DNA of 64,000 nucleotides from the NCBI GenBank assembly GCA_051294375.1, contig CM119268.1:14023037-14087036 (forward strand), given 5' to 3'. This document shows, in pieces, positions 11,625-28,618 of the stretch. Positions within the stretch are counted from its first letter, which is position 1. Each line of letters begins with the position of its first letter. Under the pieces are notes generated by a model, which did not search any database, was not told where the DNA came from, and saw only the letters and a list, made by a program, of their open reading frames with translations. A program made the position numbers and the translations under genes. The stretch is from Paraspadella gotoi. Its lineage: Eukaryota > Chaetognatha.

Positions 11625-13483
11625 ATGGAATATCGGGAAGAGGACAAGACCGAGCTTTATGACAATGAGGAAGAAGATGAGGAAGAGCATAGAGTTGGTA
11701 AGGATATCCGTACGTCGCACAATGAAGGAATGGTCGCGGTTAACGGCTCGTTGGTAGAATGGACAGAACTTTGAATGTATTGTTCTTTAAGAATACAATT
11801 TTAAAAGAAATGTATTTTAAAGAGTCGGACCATTTTTAGTACATAACTTTTTCTCGTAGTTAAAAGTTTTACAAAAATTGTTGATTTAACTTTAAAATGA
11901 AAATCCATAGAATAATGAAAGATCGCCAAGAGTAAGTGTGATCTTAATTAAAATTTTAGGATACGACGCACATATTTTTAAAGATCCATCACTCCGGCCA
12001 AAACGATTCAGACTGAAAAAATGTAAAAGGGGGAAAAATTATTAGTTATTTTTCTGTTTCCTGTGATGGTACCATGATGGGAAAGAAGCTATTTTTCGGC
12101 GTTTTAATATAAGAATCGAAAAATTAAATTTGTGATTTATATGAGCTTTATCTCATTTATTACGACAAAAAATACAAGTACTTTTTATTTTTTATACATA
12201 TTCAATTCCTCCTTATTTATTGCTTTTTGAGTTGAAACGGCATTATTAGAGAGATCAAATGGTTACTACATCTCCATTAATAATAATATAGATTAACGTA
12301 TAAACCTGAATTCATATGTATATAATAATATAATACTATATATGCACTTGTAAATCCCACCAAAACTATCGTATCTCAATATAACGCACCTGTGCATAAG
12401 ATGTCTCTTCAAAAAACAAGAGTGCAATTAACTATTAAGGATACATTGATGCTGTAAATGCTCCAGAATATATTTTTGTAATAATTATTATTATTATTAT
12501 TCCTAACACAATCGACTACACAAGCTTGAAAAACAAGAATTCTGTAAAAAAACCTTACAAAACTTCCGTTAATTATTACTGCTATAGTACTTTACTTAAT
12601 TACAATGTTTATTATAAAAATGTATTGATCTTGAAGTTAAATAACAAAGTGAAAGGTAATATTACTATTTTTTTAACGTGATCATTAAGGCGAAACATAA
12701 AACTGAAAGACACTAATATTGTTAAAGTGTCTCTTAGATATCAGAATACAGTTTTATTATTAATCTTATAGTTCAAAACTAGTGGCCATTTTTAGTTATG
12801 TTATATCATCGAATTTTAACAAAGCTTAAAATTTATAGGATATATATTTTAATTTTTTGTTGATAAATAAAAACACAAACTTTAAAAATTAACGATTTTC
12901 AAGGATCATTTTTAATTTTAATTTAATTTTTAATTTTGTTACAGTTTTTTAATTTTTCACCCAATTATCATCAAAACTTTTAAAAGCTGTAAACGAAAAC
13001 TCTATTTGATATTATGAAGTAATAAAAAGCTACAGTATATCAATACAACGAATTAGGTTAAATAAAAAGTAATGGTAGAAATCTATATATTATCTAATGA
13101 TACTTTATGGAAAATTAGTGTCGTAGGTAGGTAATTGAGGTTTATTTCGCTCGGTAATTTAATAAACGTTAAGAAAAGTTTGTTTTCTATTTTAGTTGGT
13201 ATCTGCCAAGAACACTGACCTCAAAAGAGGTGAGACGATTTTTCCCTAGAACAGGTTGCCATGCTTTATCGGCCGGAAAACGTAAAATCCCGGGAATCCT
13301 CTACCCAACATGAAGGAATTTCGCTTTCCAAGGCGGCATCGCGATTTTACTCGTCTCTATACGGCGGACCCGCGATAGAAGATGATCGGGAGCTTAGCAG
13401 GGCGTTGGAAAGAGATCCACGCAACTGGACGAATTTCTTGCTCACGGGAGCCCAAGGGAAAAGAGAGCATAGCGAAGCAACAG
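11625..13483 (+). CDS. Candidate 5' exons of the second grainyhead gene
   Basis: Exon 11625-11697 starts with ATG (MEYREEDKTELYDNEE), has an in-frame TAG directly upstream at 11619 and ends at a strong donor GTAAGG in phase 1. Exon 13250-13483 (acceptor CCCTAG, containing MLYRPENVKSRESSTQ and RALERDPRNWTNFLLTG) begins and ends in phase 1, and so does the first firm grainyhead exon at 16456. Joining all three keeps the frame and gives a protein of 874 residues. The 13483 donor (GTTTTTG) is weak and I do not recognise the sequence as Grainyhead. These exons could belong to another gene. Confidence 0.35.
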
Positions 13484-14239
13484 GTTTTTGTGGGAAAAAG
13501 TACCTAATTTCGCGGTTTGTTAGCGTCGTCCGGATCCTACGAGCATTTCGGGTTACCGCACATTTGAAAGCCTGGGGGGTCTTATATTTATTTTGTAATC
13601 TTCAAAAGAACAATTCTGTGAATTCTAAAAATTGTTAAAAATTAATTAGAAAATTAAATCTTTTAAACTACACTTGAGCTAACTCGTTTCAAATCCAAAA
13701 TGTTCGAAGTGTTTAGCAAGCTCCAACTAATCACTTTAGTCTGAAAAGCAGCTTTAATTGCTTATTTTCAGAAACCAGCTAAGCAGGTTTTTGAAAATTA
13801 AATAGGTGAGTTGCAAAAAAGACGTTTGAATATCTTTTTGAAAACTGTCTATGGAATTAATTAAAAATAGTGTATCCTTCTATAAATGTGTGACCTAATA
13901 ATTTTACATCATTCTTTGCTAAAGGTTATCGTGGCCTGGGAATCCACGCATGCATATATGCATTTCCAGTAAGAGCTAGCAAAAAAGCAAAAAAAAAAAG
14001 CAAAAAAGAAAAGGAAAATTGAGCTAAAGCTGATAGAAAAACGTGAAAGTTTCGCGCTTTCAAGAATATTGAAATCTAGCTTGTTTTTGAAAAATCAGTA
14101 TTCTTACCAATTACAGAACGAACAAATGTAAAAATAAACGATAGAATTTGCAACGCAAACAGAATTGCAATTTCTCGTCACAACTGAATTACATTATATC
14201 AATTCATGGAAAATTAATGAGCAGGTGAGAACAAAAGGA

Positions 14240-14886
14240 TGACCTCCGAAGTCATTGGCGCATAGCAACCAAGATGCTGACAAGGCTGCGGTCAACCTTT
14301 TGACTCCACAGGTGCCGTCATATTCGACTATTCATGAGCGATCACTGATTGATTCAAAAATGCCTATAGGTTGGGATGACTGGGGTCCTGCAGAGTTTAA
14401 CCCGAGACGCATTTACATTTTTTATGAAGGCGACCATCGAGATGATCCTATTATTTCACAAAGCTTAAAAACGATAATTTTGGTATTTACTCGGGGCCTG
14501 TAATAAATGAAGTTAGATAGTTTTTTTTAATTATTTGGTTTTTTGTTTTTATTTATTTTTTTTATATTACAAGAAATCATGAAGAGTGGTTATCAGCACA
14601 TGTGCGAACTAACTGGTCCAACAGGAGGATGTCCTCGACATCCACTTCCTCTCACCGATCACAAGGGTTGCGAGCTTTGTTTCGGTTCCAATCTCCAAGA
14701 TAATGAAAGTCGAAAGGAAAGACGCCCGCTTTATCCGTGCTTGCATTATCCTTGCAATGAAGGGTAAAAATTAAAATATCTCGTTGAGTACAAATTATTA
14801 ACCTCCGATATAATGTATTTAGAGGGAAATGTCCTGGGCACATTATCCGTTGGAAAGAAAAACCCAAAAGTCGGAACAAATCAAAC
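14240..14886 (+). other. Unassigned exon-like blocks, one cysteine-rich
   Basis: Three blocks look coding. A frame at about 14297-14485 contains IHERSLIDSKMPIGWDDWGP and may begin at acceptor CTCCACAG|GTG. A block at about 14573-14762 (after ATATTACAAG) encodes KSGYQHMCELTGPTGGCPRH, GCELCFG and YPCLHYPCNEG. A last block after ATTTAG at 14822 gives GKCPGHIIRWKEKPKSRN and a stop at about 14886. The last two join in frame over a 60-bp intron. I do not recognise the protein. The blocks would lie in a grainyhead intron if the 5' exons above are right. Confidence 0.35.
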
Positions 14887-16009
14887 TGCTGAAAAAGTTA
14901 GAAAATAAATGTTATTCAGAATAAGAACAAAATATTAATAATTATATTTTCAAAGATCTCTCAGAAGACATGCGTCTGGTCATAAAGAATCTTGGCTGAA
15001 GTCAATAACCCATTGAAATTGTAACCATCCTATCAGAAAAAACAGAGGAGCGTGCTGTTCTATTCCAGACATTCCTGTTCATTATTTATTCAATGGGAAA
15101 TAAAATATGAGCTTATTGTTGGATATTCGCTGTCCATCTACGGGGTCGCCCTTTCGTCCCTCGGCGAGGTCAATTGATCAATGAACCGTTATGCGCGCCA
15201 CACCTCAAGTCATGACAACGCGTTGCGATATTGGCCTACATTGGTCTTCGGACCCGTCACTCTCTATGGACACTCAATTGACCATGCATCATTCATTTAT
15301 CTCAACGTCAAGTCTCGCCTGCAAGAGGAGAGACAACAAGTGGTCTCCTTAATTTAATTTAAAAAAAGAAAATCTATAGATAGGTAGGGGTAAGCTCGAA
15401 AATAATGTTAAACTTACTTCTAAAGGCAGCCTATGTTCATAATTAGTCTCGATTTTGATAGAATAAACAGTTTGTAAGCATTCTCACTAAGTTGCAAGCC
15501 AGCATTGCCCGTCAGAATAATTTTTATTTTATTTTGTGGTAACAATATAGCTTTGTTTAAATATTCCTGTCCTTCGGACCTTCCCTATCCATAGCCCTTG
15601 CCGATCTCCATGATTACAATATAAGAATAATTGTATCAAGAAAAACTATCCATAACCAAAGTTACGGGTATGACGGTAGAAACCTGAAAATCATTGTTGA
15701 ATGGAAGACGCCCGGCGGTGATACGGAGACAGTAAGATGAGGAACAAACATATCCTCGTCCTTTCTCAGACGAACGACACTGAGACTGAGCGAAGACCGG
15801 TCGGCAAAGTTTGTCGTCGGACCATTGTCTCCCGCGACCGATAGTCGCGATCCGAAACACGATAGGATCGCGGAGAATTGACTCTTGACGGCGGCATTTT
15901 GAGGATCGGCTCCGTTCTCGGGTCGAGAAAACGACGACGAAGACGCGAACGACAACGACAAGGACGACGAGAGGAACGAGGAAATCGAAACACAAGGAAT
16001 GGCGAGAGC
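14887..16009. other. Non-coding interval with GC-rich island upstream of grainyhead exons
   Basis: From about 15130 to 16100 the base composition becomes GC-rich compared with its surroundings. Several Arg/Ser-rich frames are open on both strands, as expected from composition. A promoter or 5' untranslated region for a short grainyhead isoform is plausible but only inferred. Confidence 0.3.
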
Positions 16010-16103
16010 ATGAGACAATTAACGAAAGGAGGAAGAGGAAAGAAAGTTCGACGGGTTGTTCGCAACTTACTAACGTTCGGCGATCTCAGTTCTTTTCGGA
16101 GCG
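16010..16103 (+). other. Candidate alternative first exon of the second grainyhead gene
   Basis: ATG at 16010 opens a basic peptide (MRQLTKGGRGKKVRRVVRNL) that ends at donor GCG|GTAAAA in phase 1, the phase required by the exon at 16456. The GC-rich surroundings fit a promoter-proximal exon. It may be an alternative N-terminus. Confidence 0.3.
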
Positions 16104-16455
16104 GTAAAAAATAAAAAAAGATCCATCGTATCCTCTTCCTCATCCACCTACGTATGCTCCTGGGATTCCTTTAAACAGGGCAAACCCCCTAAAGCGGCAC
16201 CATTTATTCGTTTCAATTGCATCACAACCAATGAACTCTAACAAACACGATAGATAAACTACTATTTTGGCAAGTTCCCCACGCTCTGAATGATTCAATT
16301 TAATTTAGCTTAATAATACATTTCATCATGATGGTCCTACCGCCTTTGTCGACTATCAGCTCTTCCAACACATCAAGTATGTGGTTTTAAAACGAGACGA
16401 TAAATGAAAACTGCATTTAAAAAAATAATAGTAAGTAAATTTGAATTTTTCACAG

Positions 16456-19400
16456 CCTTTTCTAACTCTCCGATCTCTTCTCCTCTCACCACCGTCGCAC
16501 CAGGGACAATTCCTGCCCCCACTGCCAACACGGCATCTCCACACCACGACGCCATATCGATGGCATTAAACTGCATCAATGGCGGAGGAGATGTCAAACA
16601 AGAGAACCTGTTGTCACGGTGAGTTAAAAGTTCTCGATATGTACATTGCTCTCCTATTTAGGAAATATCGACAAAATAATAACGTTAATTTTATACTCTT
16701 TACAAAGATCTCTACAAGGCCAAACTCACGTAACCATGAGCTCTTCACTAATGAGTCATGACCATACGTCCAGTACTACCGTCTCAAGTCACCCGAGTAT
16801 GTCACCCAACCACTCGCCTCTCCCTATGCAAAGAGTGGTCAATGAAGACACAATTTTTGCTTCAGTAAGAATAATAAATTTAAACCTCTAAACTAATTGC
16901 CTGAGAAAAATATTTGATTCACATTTTTTCTGCAGAATTTACCATCAACGAACCAGCAACTGTTAGAAATGGCAGCGGCGGAAGCAGGAATTGTAGGATC
17001 AATGATCAGTCAAGAGCCGACGTCGGGTAGTATGGCGAGCGTCACCAAATCCGAACCTCATTTGGAGCAGCAGCTACACGAAGATATTAACGATTTTTTG
17101 CCAATGACTACTCAGCACCAATCAATAAGAGATATGGTAGCAACATATGCTCCCGGTGATATGGTAAATTATTCATTCATTCAAACCCTTATAGTGAGGC
17201 GACTTACCGGTAGCATTTTATCAATTAGTTTGTAACTTTAATTCTTAGGCACAATCAAATGTACTGATTGCAACCCAACACTACTCTAATCAGTACATGG
17301 ATCCAGAGATGTATTATTACCCGGAAGATACATCAGTCGGGCATGCTTCGACCATGTCATCAGCATCCTATTCAAATGCACAGGTAATTAAAGAAATAAA
17401 ATTTTGCTATAAATGGTAAGCAAGCTAATAATAATTACCAAAAACATATTAGATGAACCTTACGACAATCGGCTCACAAAGCGAAATGGGACCCGCGGTA
17501 ATGGACAATGCTGGCTCATATCGTCGGGGTCAATACCAAACGCCTCCTCCCCTGCCCCCTGTAAACCTGATGAATATACCCCCAGAAAGTCTTCAATCAC
17601 CCGATTCCGGTGAGTTTACGAGTTCGCAATATGCATCGTAGATAGCCTGAACGACTGCCAACCTCAAAAATTCATACAATGAATTTTCGATTTTTTTATT
17701 TTAAATTTTCGACGGCTCATAAAGCTAACTTGAGTAAGCTATGATTATGACAGTAGCCTCAAAGTAGAATCTAATAATTATATGGACATAGTTTTTACGT
17801 AACAAACTCACATATTATTGTTGGCGATTTGAAATAAGCTTAGGAAAACTAAATGGTTATGGTGCTATGTATTTATAACAACATTACCTACCAAAATAAA
17901 AACAAAACTTTTTTAACAGGATACGGAGACACTTGTTCTACACCGAAAGAAACTGGCGGAATATATCAAGAACAATTTTTTTTTCACTCGCAAACTAATT
18001 CTTATATTCCTAACGGCGTTATGTTCCCAACAATCGACACAGCTCAAGTAAGCACCTTCTACAGTTTTTGTTATCCGACTGAGGTCTCAACAAATCTAAC
18101 GCTCATCACTCCATTTAGCAGATATCGCCGGTAAGCTCAATTCCCTCTCCTGTAAAGCAACAACAGTCGGCGTTGAACACTTCCATGTCTTCGTCGGGTT
18201 TTCAATCGCCATCGCCCCCACCGGAAAAGACGGAAACCAAACCTTCGATTCCGGCTATCCGACTAGTCACCCCTCACATACAGATTGACAAAATGTATGT
18301 TAAAATTAAATTTTCAATAAAAAAAATCAAAGAGATTTAAACAAAACATTTTTATGTAGACACGATCCCTTCGGCTTCCACTATACTTTGGACGCCCCTA
18401 CTTCAACGGCCCAGCGCGTTGATGAGGATCGTATTACTTATGTGAACAAGGGACAGTTTTACCCGCTGACAGTCAACTATCTTCCCTACGAAAATCCCTC
18501 TGATAACCTGAAATCAAACGCTCCTGTAAAAACAGTAGTTATGGTAGTCTTCCGAGACGAAAAAAATCAAGAAAATGAGTTGAAAGCATGGGGGTTTTGG
18601 CATGCTCGCCAGCACTCGATAAAGCAGCGTATTCTCGATGCCGACGCCAAGACTGCATCGGGGATTCTTGGTCATTGCGACGACATTGCTCACAATGCTG
18701 TTGCCTTTCATTGGAGCCCGAAAGAAGGCCCGGCTAAGATCAGCATCGCTGTTCAGTGCCTTTCAACGGATTTCAGCAATCAAAAAGGCGTCAAGGTAAA
18801 AACAAAGGAGATATCTTGAACATAATGTTAACAATAATAATTTATGACACAATATCTAAAACCGAATTTTGAATCACTTTTATTCTTAGGGAGTTCCAAT
18901 GCACCTGCAAATTGACACGTATGCTACAGATTCTAACAGTCGCGTGCCCCTTCACCGCGCTTACACGCAAATCAAAGTTTTCTGCGACAAAGGCGCGGAA
19001 CGAAAAACGCGGGACGAGGAACGTCGCATTCTCAAGAGAAAGCAAGCTCATGCGGGACGAAGGAAAATCGAAGAACTTTACCACACAAAATCCGACAAAA
19101 CGGAATTTTACCAAATGGCTGATGTAGTCACGAGCCCTGTCTTGTTCAACCCATCCCACCACAATGCCTACATGGTGACAAGGGTAGACGTCCTATCCAA
19201 TTCACAAGAGAATAACTTCTACTCCCACCAAGAGCCAGACACGCTTGGATTGGACAAAGACTGTCCCCATCTCGATGCTAATGGGAATATCGTGGATCCC
19301 ACGATGCCCCCGGCGGCAAAGCGGCCATGCTTTATACCGTCACGGTCTCCAGTCCTGGAAGACAAAGGTAAATCTACTTTACATAAAAACTTAGTGAACA

Positions 19401-19754
19401 GAAATGGACTCGAACATCGTTTTCTATATAAATTAATAAATGCGTGATATGTAATGTATGCACTTAGTTTAATATGTTTATTTTTTCACAGTGGTTATTC
19501 AAATCAAAGATCAACCAACGAACACACACCTGAGCGTGAGTCCGCCAACACTGGAAGGCTTAGCAAACGCACTAGAAGCCATGTACAATATTCAGGCGAA
19601 TCTCGTCCAAAATATCTATAAGCGCAGCAAGAGGGGTGCCACCGTTCAAATGGACAACGACCTTATAAAATACTACGCAAATAAAGGAGAATTCAAGCTG
19701 GACGTGACGACCACGGAAGACGCCAAATATAGAGTAACCTTAATCGCGGTTTGA
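16456..19754 (+). CDS. grh: Grainyhead transcription factor (near complete; N-terminus uncertain)
   Basis: Exons 16456-16618, 16708-16864, 16936-17163, 17249-17383, 17453-17609, 17920-18047, 18122-18294, 18360-18795, 18890-19367 and 19492-19754 join without frame break to TGA. The N-terminal half is Ser/Thr/Pro/Gln-rich with a MET-rich low-complexity activation region. The CP2-type DNA-binding domain spans exons 18360-19367: FGFHYTLDAP, ITYVNKGQFYPLTV, KAWGFWHARQHSIKQRIL, HNAVAFHWSP, QCLSTDFSNQKGVKG, HRAYTQIKVFCDKGAERK. The last exon encodes the ubiquitin-like dimerisation domain (VVIQIKDQPTNTHLSVSPPT onward). Family members bind AACCGGTT-like sites and drive epithelial barrier genes. It is a paralogue of the minus-strand gene at the left edge. 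Possible 5' exons are listed separately. Confidence 0.93.
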
Positions 19755-21457
19755 AATCTGCTTTCATGGTGCACCATGATATTCATTTTTCAACCATTCT
19801 CTTTGTATACTATATGCGTAAATTGGGTTGAAACGTGAATATTTTTGTTAAAGCTGTTGCAGGAGAACGAAACAGAAACCGGATTCTAGTAAATTCTGAG
19901 GTCACTTGCTGAAGGAACATGGAAGCCCAGATAGAAGGGTTCTGTTATTTCAACCTGCATCTAGCGTACTGCAAACAAACAGTCAGTAATCTCGTCTTCA
20001 AATTTGGATTTTTTTCTTATTGTCATAAACTTGCTTTTTATAAACTTGTATGTAAACTTAACAGGATGTCGAATATTGAGATAACAATTGTTTTTAAAAA
20101 AATAATCTAGTCATTTAGAATGTTAAAATGAACCAAAAGGACATCCCTAAATGTTTCCTGAAATAAAAGCGAACGATGCCTTTTTAATGCTTTTAAGGCA
20201 GAATCGCAAAATTTTTCTCCAAGTATGTCAAACTAATCATTTGTAGAGATTTGCTTTCCCTTAGCAAAAATTAATAACTTTGATTGATATTTCCTTTGCT
20301 TTAAGTGCCATATAGAGATGATCTGTTCTCAGATGATTCGAACTAAAATTGTTTTATATTCATGCCAATATATTGAAATCTTTATAACTTCGTGTCCGGG
20401 GATAAAATCGCAATCGGTATCAAAGAGAGAATTAATATAGTAGGGGAAAAGGATTCTTGTCTCTCTTTTTGCCCATTATTTTATCCCGATACGAACAGTG
20501 GAACGATCCACCCACCAATGATGATTAATTGATTATTATGTTTTTGATACGTTGTTCTAGCCGTAGATTCTGCCTTGTATTTTTGACCGCGTTGAAAATA
20601 TTGTACTTACGTTACTCATTAACTCAAATAGAGAATCTCTATTTTCGTATAAACCATCATCTAAATATTACCATACGTAAAATACGTTTCATACTTGAGG
20701 CTTAAACAAAATCCTAGATAATATATGAAAAAAAATTAAAAAGAAAACACCTTGGTTATAGAAACCGTTGAATACTTGAAAACCCCCAACACAACACCTG
20801 CGATCCACATTCCTTTGCCAGAGCTGCAAGGGCAGGAAAGGCATCACGATCCCATTTGAAGACGGCTCGTTGTAAAGACGCACCTCCCCAACGGCTTAAT
20901 TTACATTCGCGGACTAGGGTTAAGGGAATTATTTTTTTTACTCATCAGAAGCGAAAATCCAAGTCTGGGAAGTAAAATTATTTAACGAGACCTAATACGA
21001 ACATAGCTAAAGATTAAAACATTGAAATAAATCGCTCTAAAATGTTTATATTGCTTCGGAAAGGTTTCGTCACCAGATAGTTATTAATAAATTAACCCTA
21101 AATTTCAAATCACAAAACCGGCAGAAAAAAGCTTCTGTAGTCTGTCTTATGGTTTGTAATGATATAATATAGCTAGTTAAAAAGAAATAAAAACCTGCTT
21201 TAGAGTAAAGGCCCGGCTAGCAAAACAGAATGAACGGAACTTAATTGATCCGCATAAGGAACTTCATCATGTTAACAATATTTTTTAACACATCTTGATA
21301 TTCATATTGATATGCTCTTACAATTTAATCAATTAATACTTATTACTTAAGTTTAAAACTGCACAAAATGTCGCGAAAACAATATTGACTTGACCCTCCC
21401 GGTGTTCATTTGTTTTTAACCGTGTTAGGCGAAGTCGCAATCCTAACGGACATCAAA
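19755..21457. other. 3' flank of grainyhead, no gene recognised
   Basis: This probably includes the grainyhead 3' untranslated region; an AATAAA occurs at 20162. A short imperfect hairpin lies at about 20398-20501, with GGATAAAAT facing ATTTTATCC and AAAGAGAG facing CTCTCTTT. No coding sequence was recognised. Confidence 0.4.
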
Positions 21458-21856
21458 TCAGGATTGATCAGTTTCTTTCGAGTTTCCTTCTCTCGACTTT
21501 CTCAGCTCCCCCGCTTCAACCCTTACCGCCGTACCAGACAACCTCTGCCCGAGGCAACCCTTCAGCAGTCGAACTTCTTCCATTGCCGCGCGAACGTCCT
21601 CGTCGGCACGCCGAATGTAAAACTCGAAGCACCCTATATCGGTCGCCAAATCCTCGAAAATTCCCTCGAGTATTCGGCGGAGATCGGATACGCTGTCTCG
21701 GCGAAGGGCGTCCAGGCTCTCCTGAATTTGAAGCGTCGAGTAACTTTCGAAGCAGCGGCCTCGGTCTTCATCTTTTGAACCAGTACTCAAGTATCTTTTT
21801 GGCCTTTGTCCCTTAAGAACTAACTGGCTCGAGGGGGTCAAAGCTCGCTTTCTCAT
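21458..21856 (-). CDS. Small orphan protein, helical
   Basis: A single-exon frame of 132 residues starts with ATG at 21856. Codon use is GC-rich like neighbouring exons and unlike the flanking AT-rich DNA. The middle (SLDALRRDSVSDLRRILEGI, then EDLATDIGCFEFYIRRADED) looks helical with coiled-coil heptads; the ends are basic. I recognise no family. A pyrimidine-rich acceptor (GTTGGTTGCAG) lies about 49 nt upstream of the ATG. It follows SRP54 on the same strand after 274 bp. The opposite strand is also open over much of this length but starts only with TTG, so I prefer this strand. Confidence 0.45.
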   Translation of the reverse strand: MRKRALTPSSQLVLKGQRPKRYLSTGSKDEDRGRCFESYSTLQIQESLDALRRDSVSDLRRILEGIFEDLATDIGCFEFYIRRADEDVRAAMEEVRLLKGCLGQRLSGTAVRVEAGELRKSREGNSKETDQS

Positions 21857-22130
21857 AGCAACGTGTGGGTTTTCTTTCTTTGGAAACGAAGAGAACTAAA
21901 ATCCCTGCAACCAACAAAACTAAAAAATCTTAAATATTATCTACTAGTAATCAATATAGAAGTAATTTTGAGATCCGATTGAGCTGAGAATGAGGAATGC
22001 GAAAAGCGTTGTCTCGATTGGCTGTCGATAGGTTAAATAAAGAATAATAATCAAAATAAAAAATGTTAGCTTTCTTTTCCAGATAACTAAAAAATCACAA
22101 TTTAGTCGTTTCTTGTAGCGAAGACCAGCG

Positions 22131-26922
<4,792 letters not shown>

Positions 26923-27243
26923 TTATGGTTTTCGTCTAAGACTTTCCAAGAGGTAGTTCCACCAATGAATAGTTCGTAGACAATGATAACTAATATTAAT
27001 ACACACAGCTAGTTTTCTAGCGTCAGAATCATATTCAAGGTTAATTATTTTCAAAATCGTTGCCTAAAAATAGAAAGTGTAAATAAAACCCAACGTTGAA
27101 TTACTGATTAATTTATTGAAAATGCATTTTGCAAAACGGAGAACTTGGTTTGAAATGCGGTCGAAAAGAGAATTACTAACAAATGCTGGGGAAACAATTA
27201 TAATAATGGGAGAAAATGGGAGAAAGATGAATCAGTGAATGTC

Positions 27244-28618
27244 CTAAACTGCAACAGTCATCGTGGAATGTTCTTTTTTCATGTGTATCGTATGTCTGGA
27301 GCGATCAAAAAATGGCTTGCGACAATGTTGACACCAGAGCGAAAGAGATTCGATAAATACGTGATGTTTCATCCAGAGGTGTTCGTTGAATGTTACGAGT
27401 TGATTCTGGTTGTGGAATCGATTAGGGACGGGGCAGAGACCACAGTAGTATACCCCTCTAAAGTCGCGGACAATGAAATATTTTCCGTTTTCGTTCTTCG
27501 CGCGAAGGTAAGTCGGATCCATCATTGTCGTCGGTCGCATCGCTATCCCGGGGGGGATGGACGTAACTGGCGCGGCGGGGGTGGCGGCAGGAGGGACCGC
27601 GGGAGCGGGAGGGGCGGGCGTAAGGAAAGTCGTGTTAGAAGCGCCAGAAGGCATAGCTAACGATCCAACTTTATCAACGGAGATCGAAACGGGCGCCGAA
27701 GGGACAATGTTAACCGGCGAAATCGAACGAATGCGCTTCGCCGGTGGTGAGGAAGAACCGTTAACCCGACGGCTGCGCGGCGGCTGGACGTCGGCCGCAA
27801 TAAGTACCAACTCTTCGGTGACGCGACTACAGGCCGTACATCGGAACGGAACGTCGATATTCGCGGAGTCTTCAGGTGACTGTAACAATTGGCAATTTTT
27901 GTGAACGAGGGTAGAAGGGAAGCTGCGATTTTTCCATTTAACGAGACGAACTACTTCTTGCACTTCCGTTCCGTCGGAGAGTTGAAGAACTAGGGTAAGG
28001 TGCGTATTATGAAAATTATATTACGAATTATATCAAGTATTAAATCAAAATTGTAAGTATACCTCTTAGGCCCTCCCCGTTTCCTTGTCTGCAAAGTTCG
28101 TAAAACTCAGGATTTCCGGTGCACACCTTACAGTCGCGCAAATAAGCGAATAACATTTCCGTGAGGGAAATGTCCAACTTGTAGTTTTTAGAATTGGCGG
28201 CGAGACTATTTTCGCAGCTGAACATGGGGTACAAAGGGTGCTGTTTGTTAACTTTACGGCCGTATACGAAGAGCGTCCAGTATCCCTCGACGAGCAGTTT
28301 AATGACGAAGGGTGCCGCGCCGCCGAGCTCAGCGGCCTCGAGGTCGATCGAGAACTTGATGAAAACTGTGTTTCCATTCTTTGAAAAAGGGACGAATTCG
28401 TACTTTTTGCAAGCTGTCGTCAGGAACGACATACGAGACTGCGAGGACAGCAGAGAACCGGGAGGTGCTGGTTTGGGAGTAGTGGATGCGATCGTTGTTC
28501 GCAGGTTAGATTCACCTTCCTCGTCTTCCAGAGCCACGACGTCAAGGGCTCCTGCATCTATACTGTTTGTAGCGTCGTTAGATTTCTCGAAGACTTCAAC
28601 GTCGCCGATTGAGCTCAT
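27244..28618 (-). CDS. C2H2 zinc-finger protein, family not recognised
   Basis: Two exons, 28618-28063 and 27989-27244, join in phase 1 and give 433 residues. The N-terminal third is an unrecognised globular-looking region (YEFVPFSKNGNTVFIKFSID, GYWTLFVYGRKVNKQHPLYP). The middle has CxxC pairs (FRCTACSRV) and a Ser/Pro/Ala-rich linker with a possible nuclear signal (PPAKRIRS). The C-terminus carries two fingers: one starting YYCGLCPVPNRF, and a standard one with C-x2-C-x12-H-x4-H (WCQHCRKPFF to HMKKEH). A nuclear DNA- or RNA-binding role is likely. Upstream of the ATG by 41 nt is a strong acceptor-like site (TTCTTTGTTTCCCGTAG). SRP54 follows on the same strand after 330 bp. Confidence 0.85.

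Noticed and set aside
15636-16143. Long overlapping minus-strand frames of 118-125 residues
   Set aside because: Arg/Ser-rich and open in several frames because of GC-rich composition; no domain and no consistent splice sites.
21410-21778. Plus-strand frame of 122 residues opposite the orphan gene
   Set aside because: It starts only with TTG and mirrors the minus-strand frame, which has a real ATG and better helical composition.
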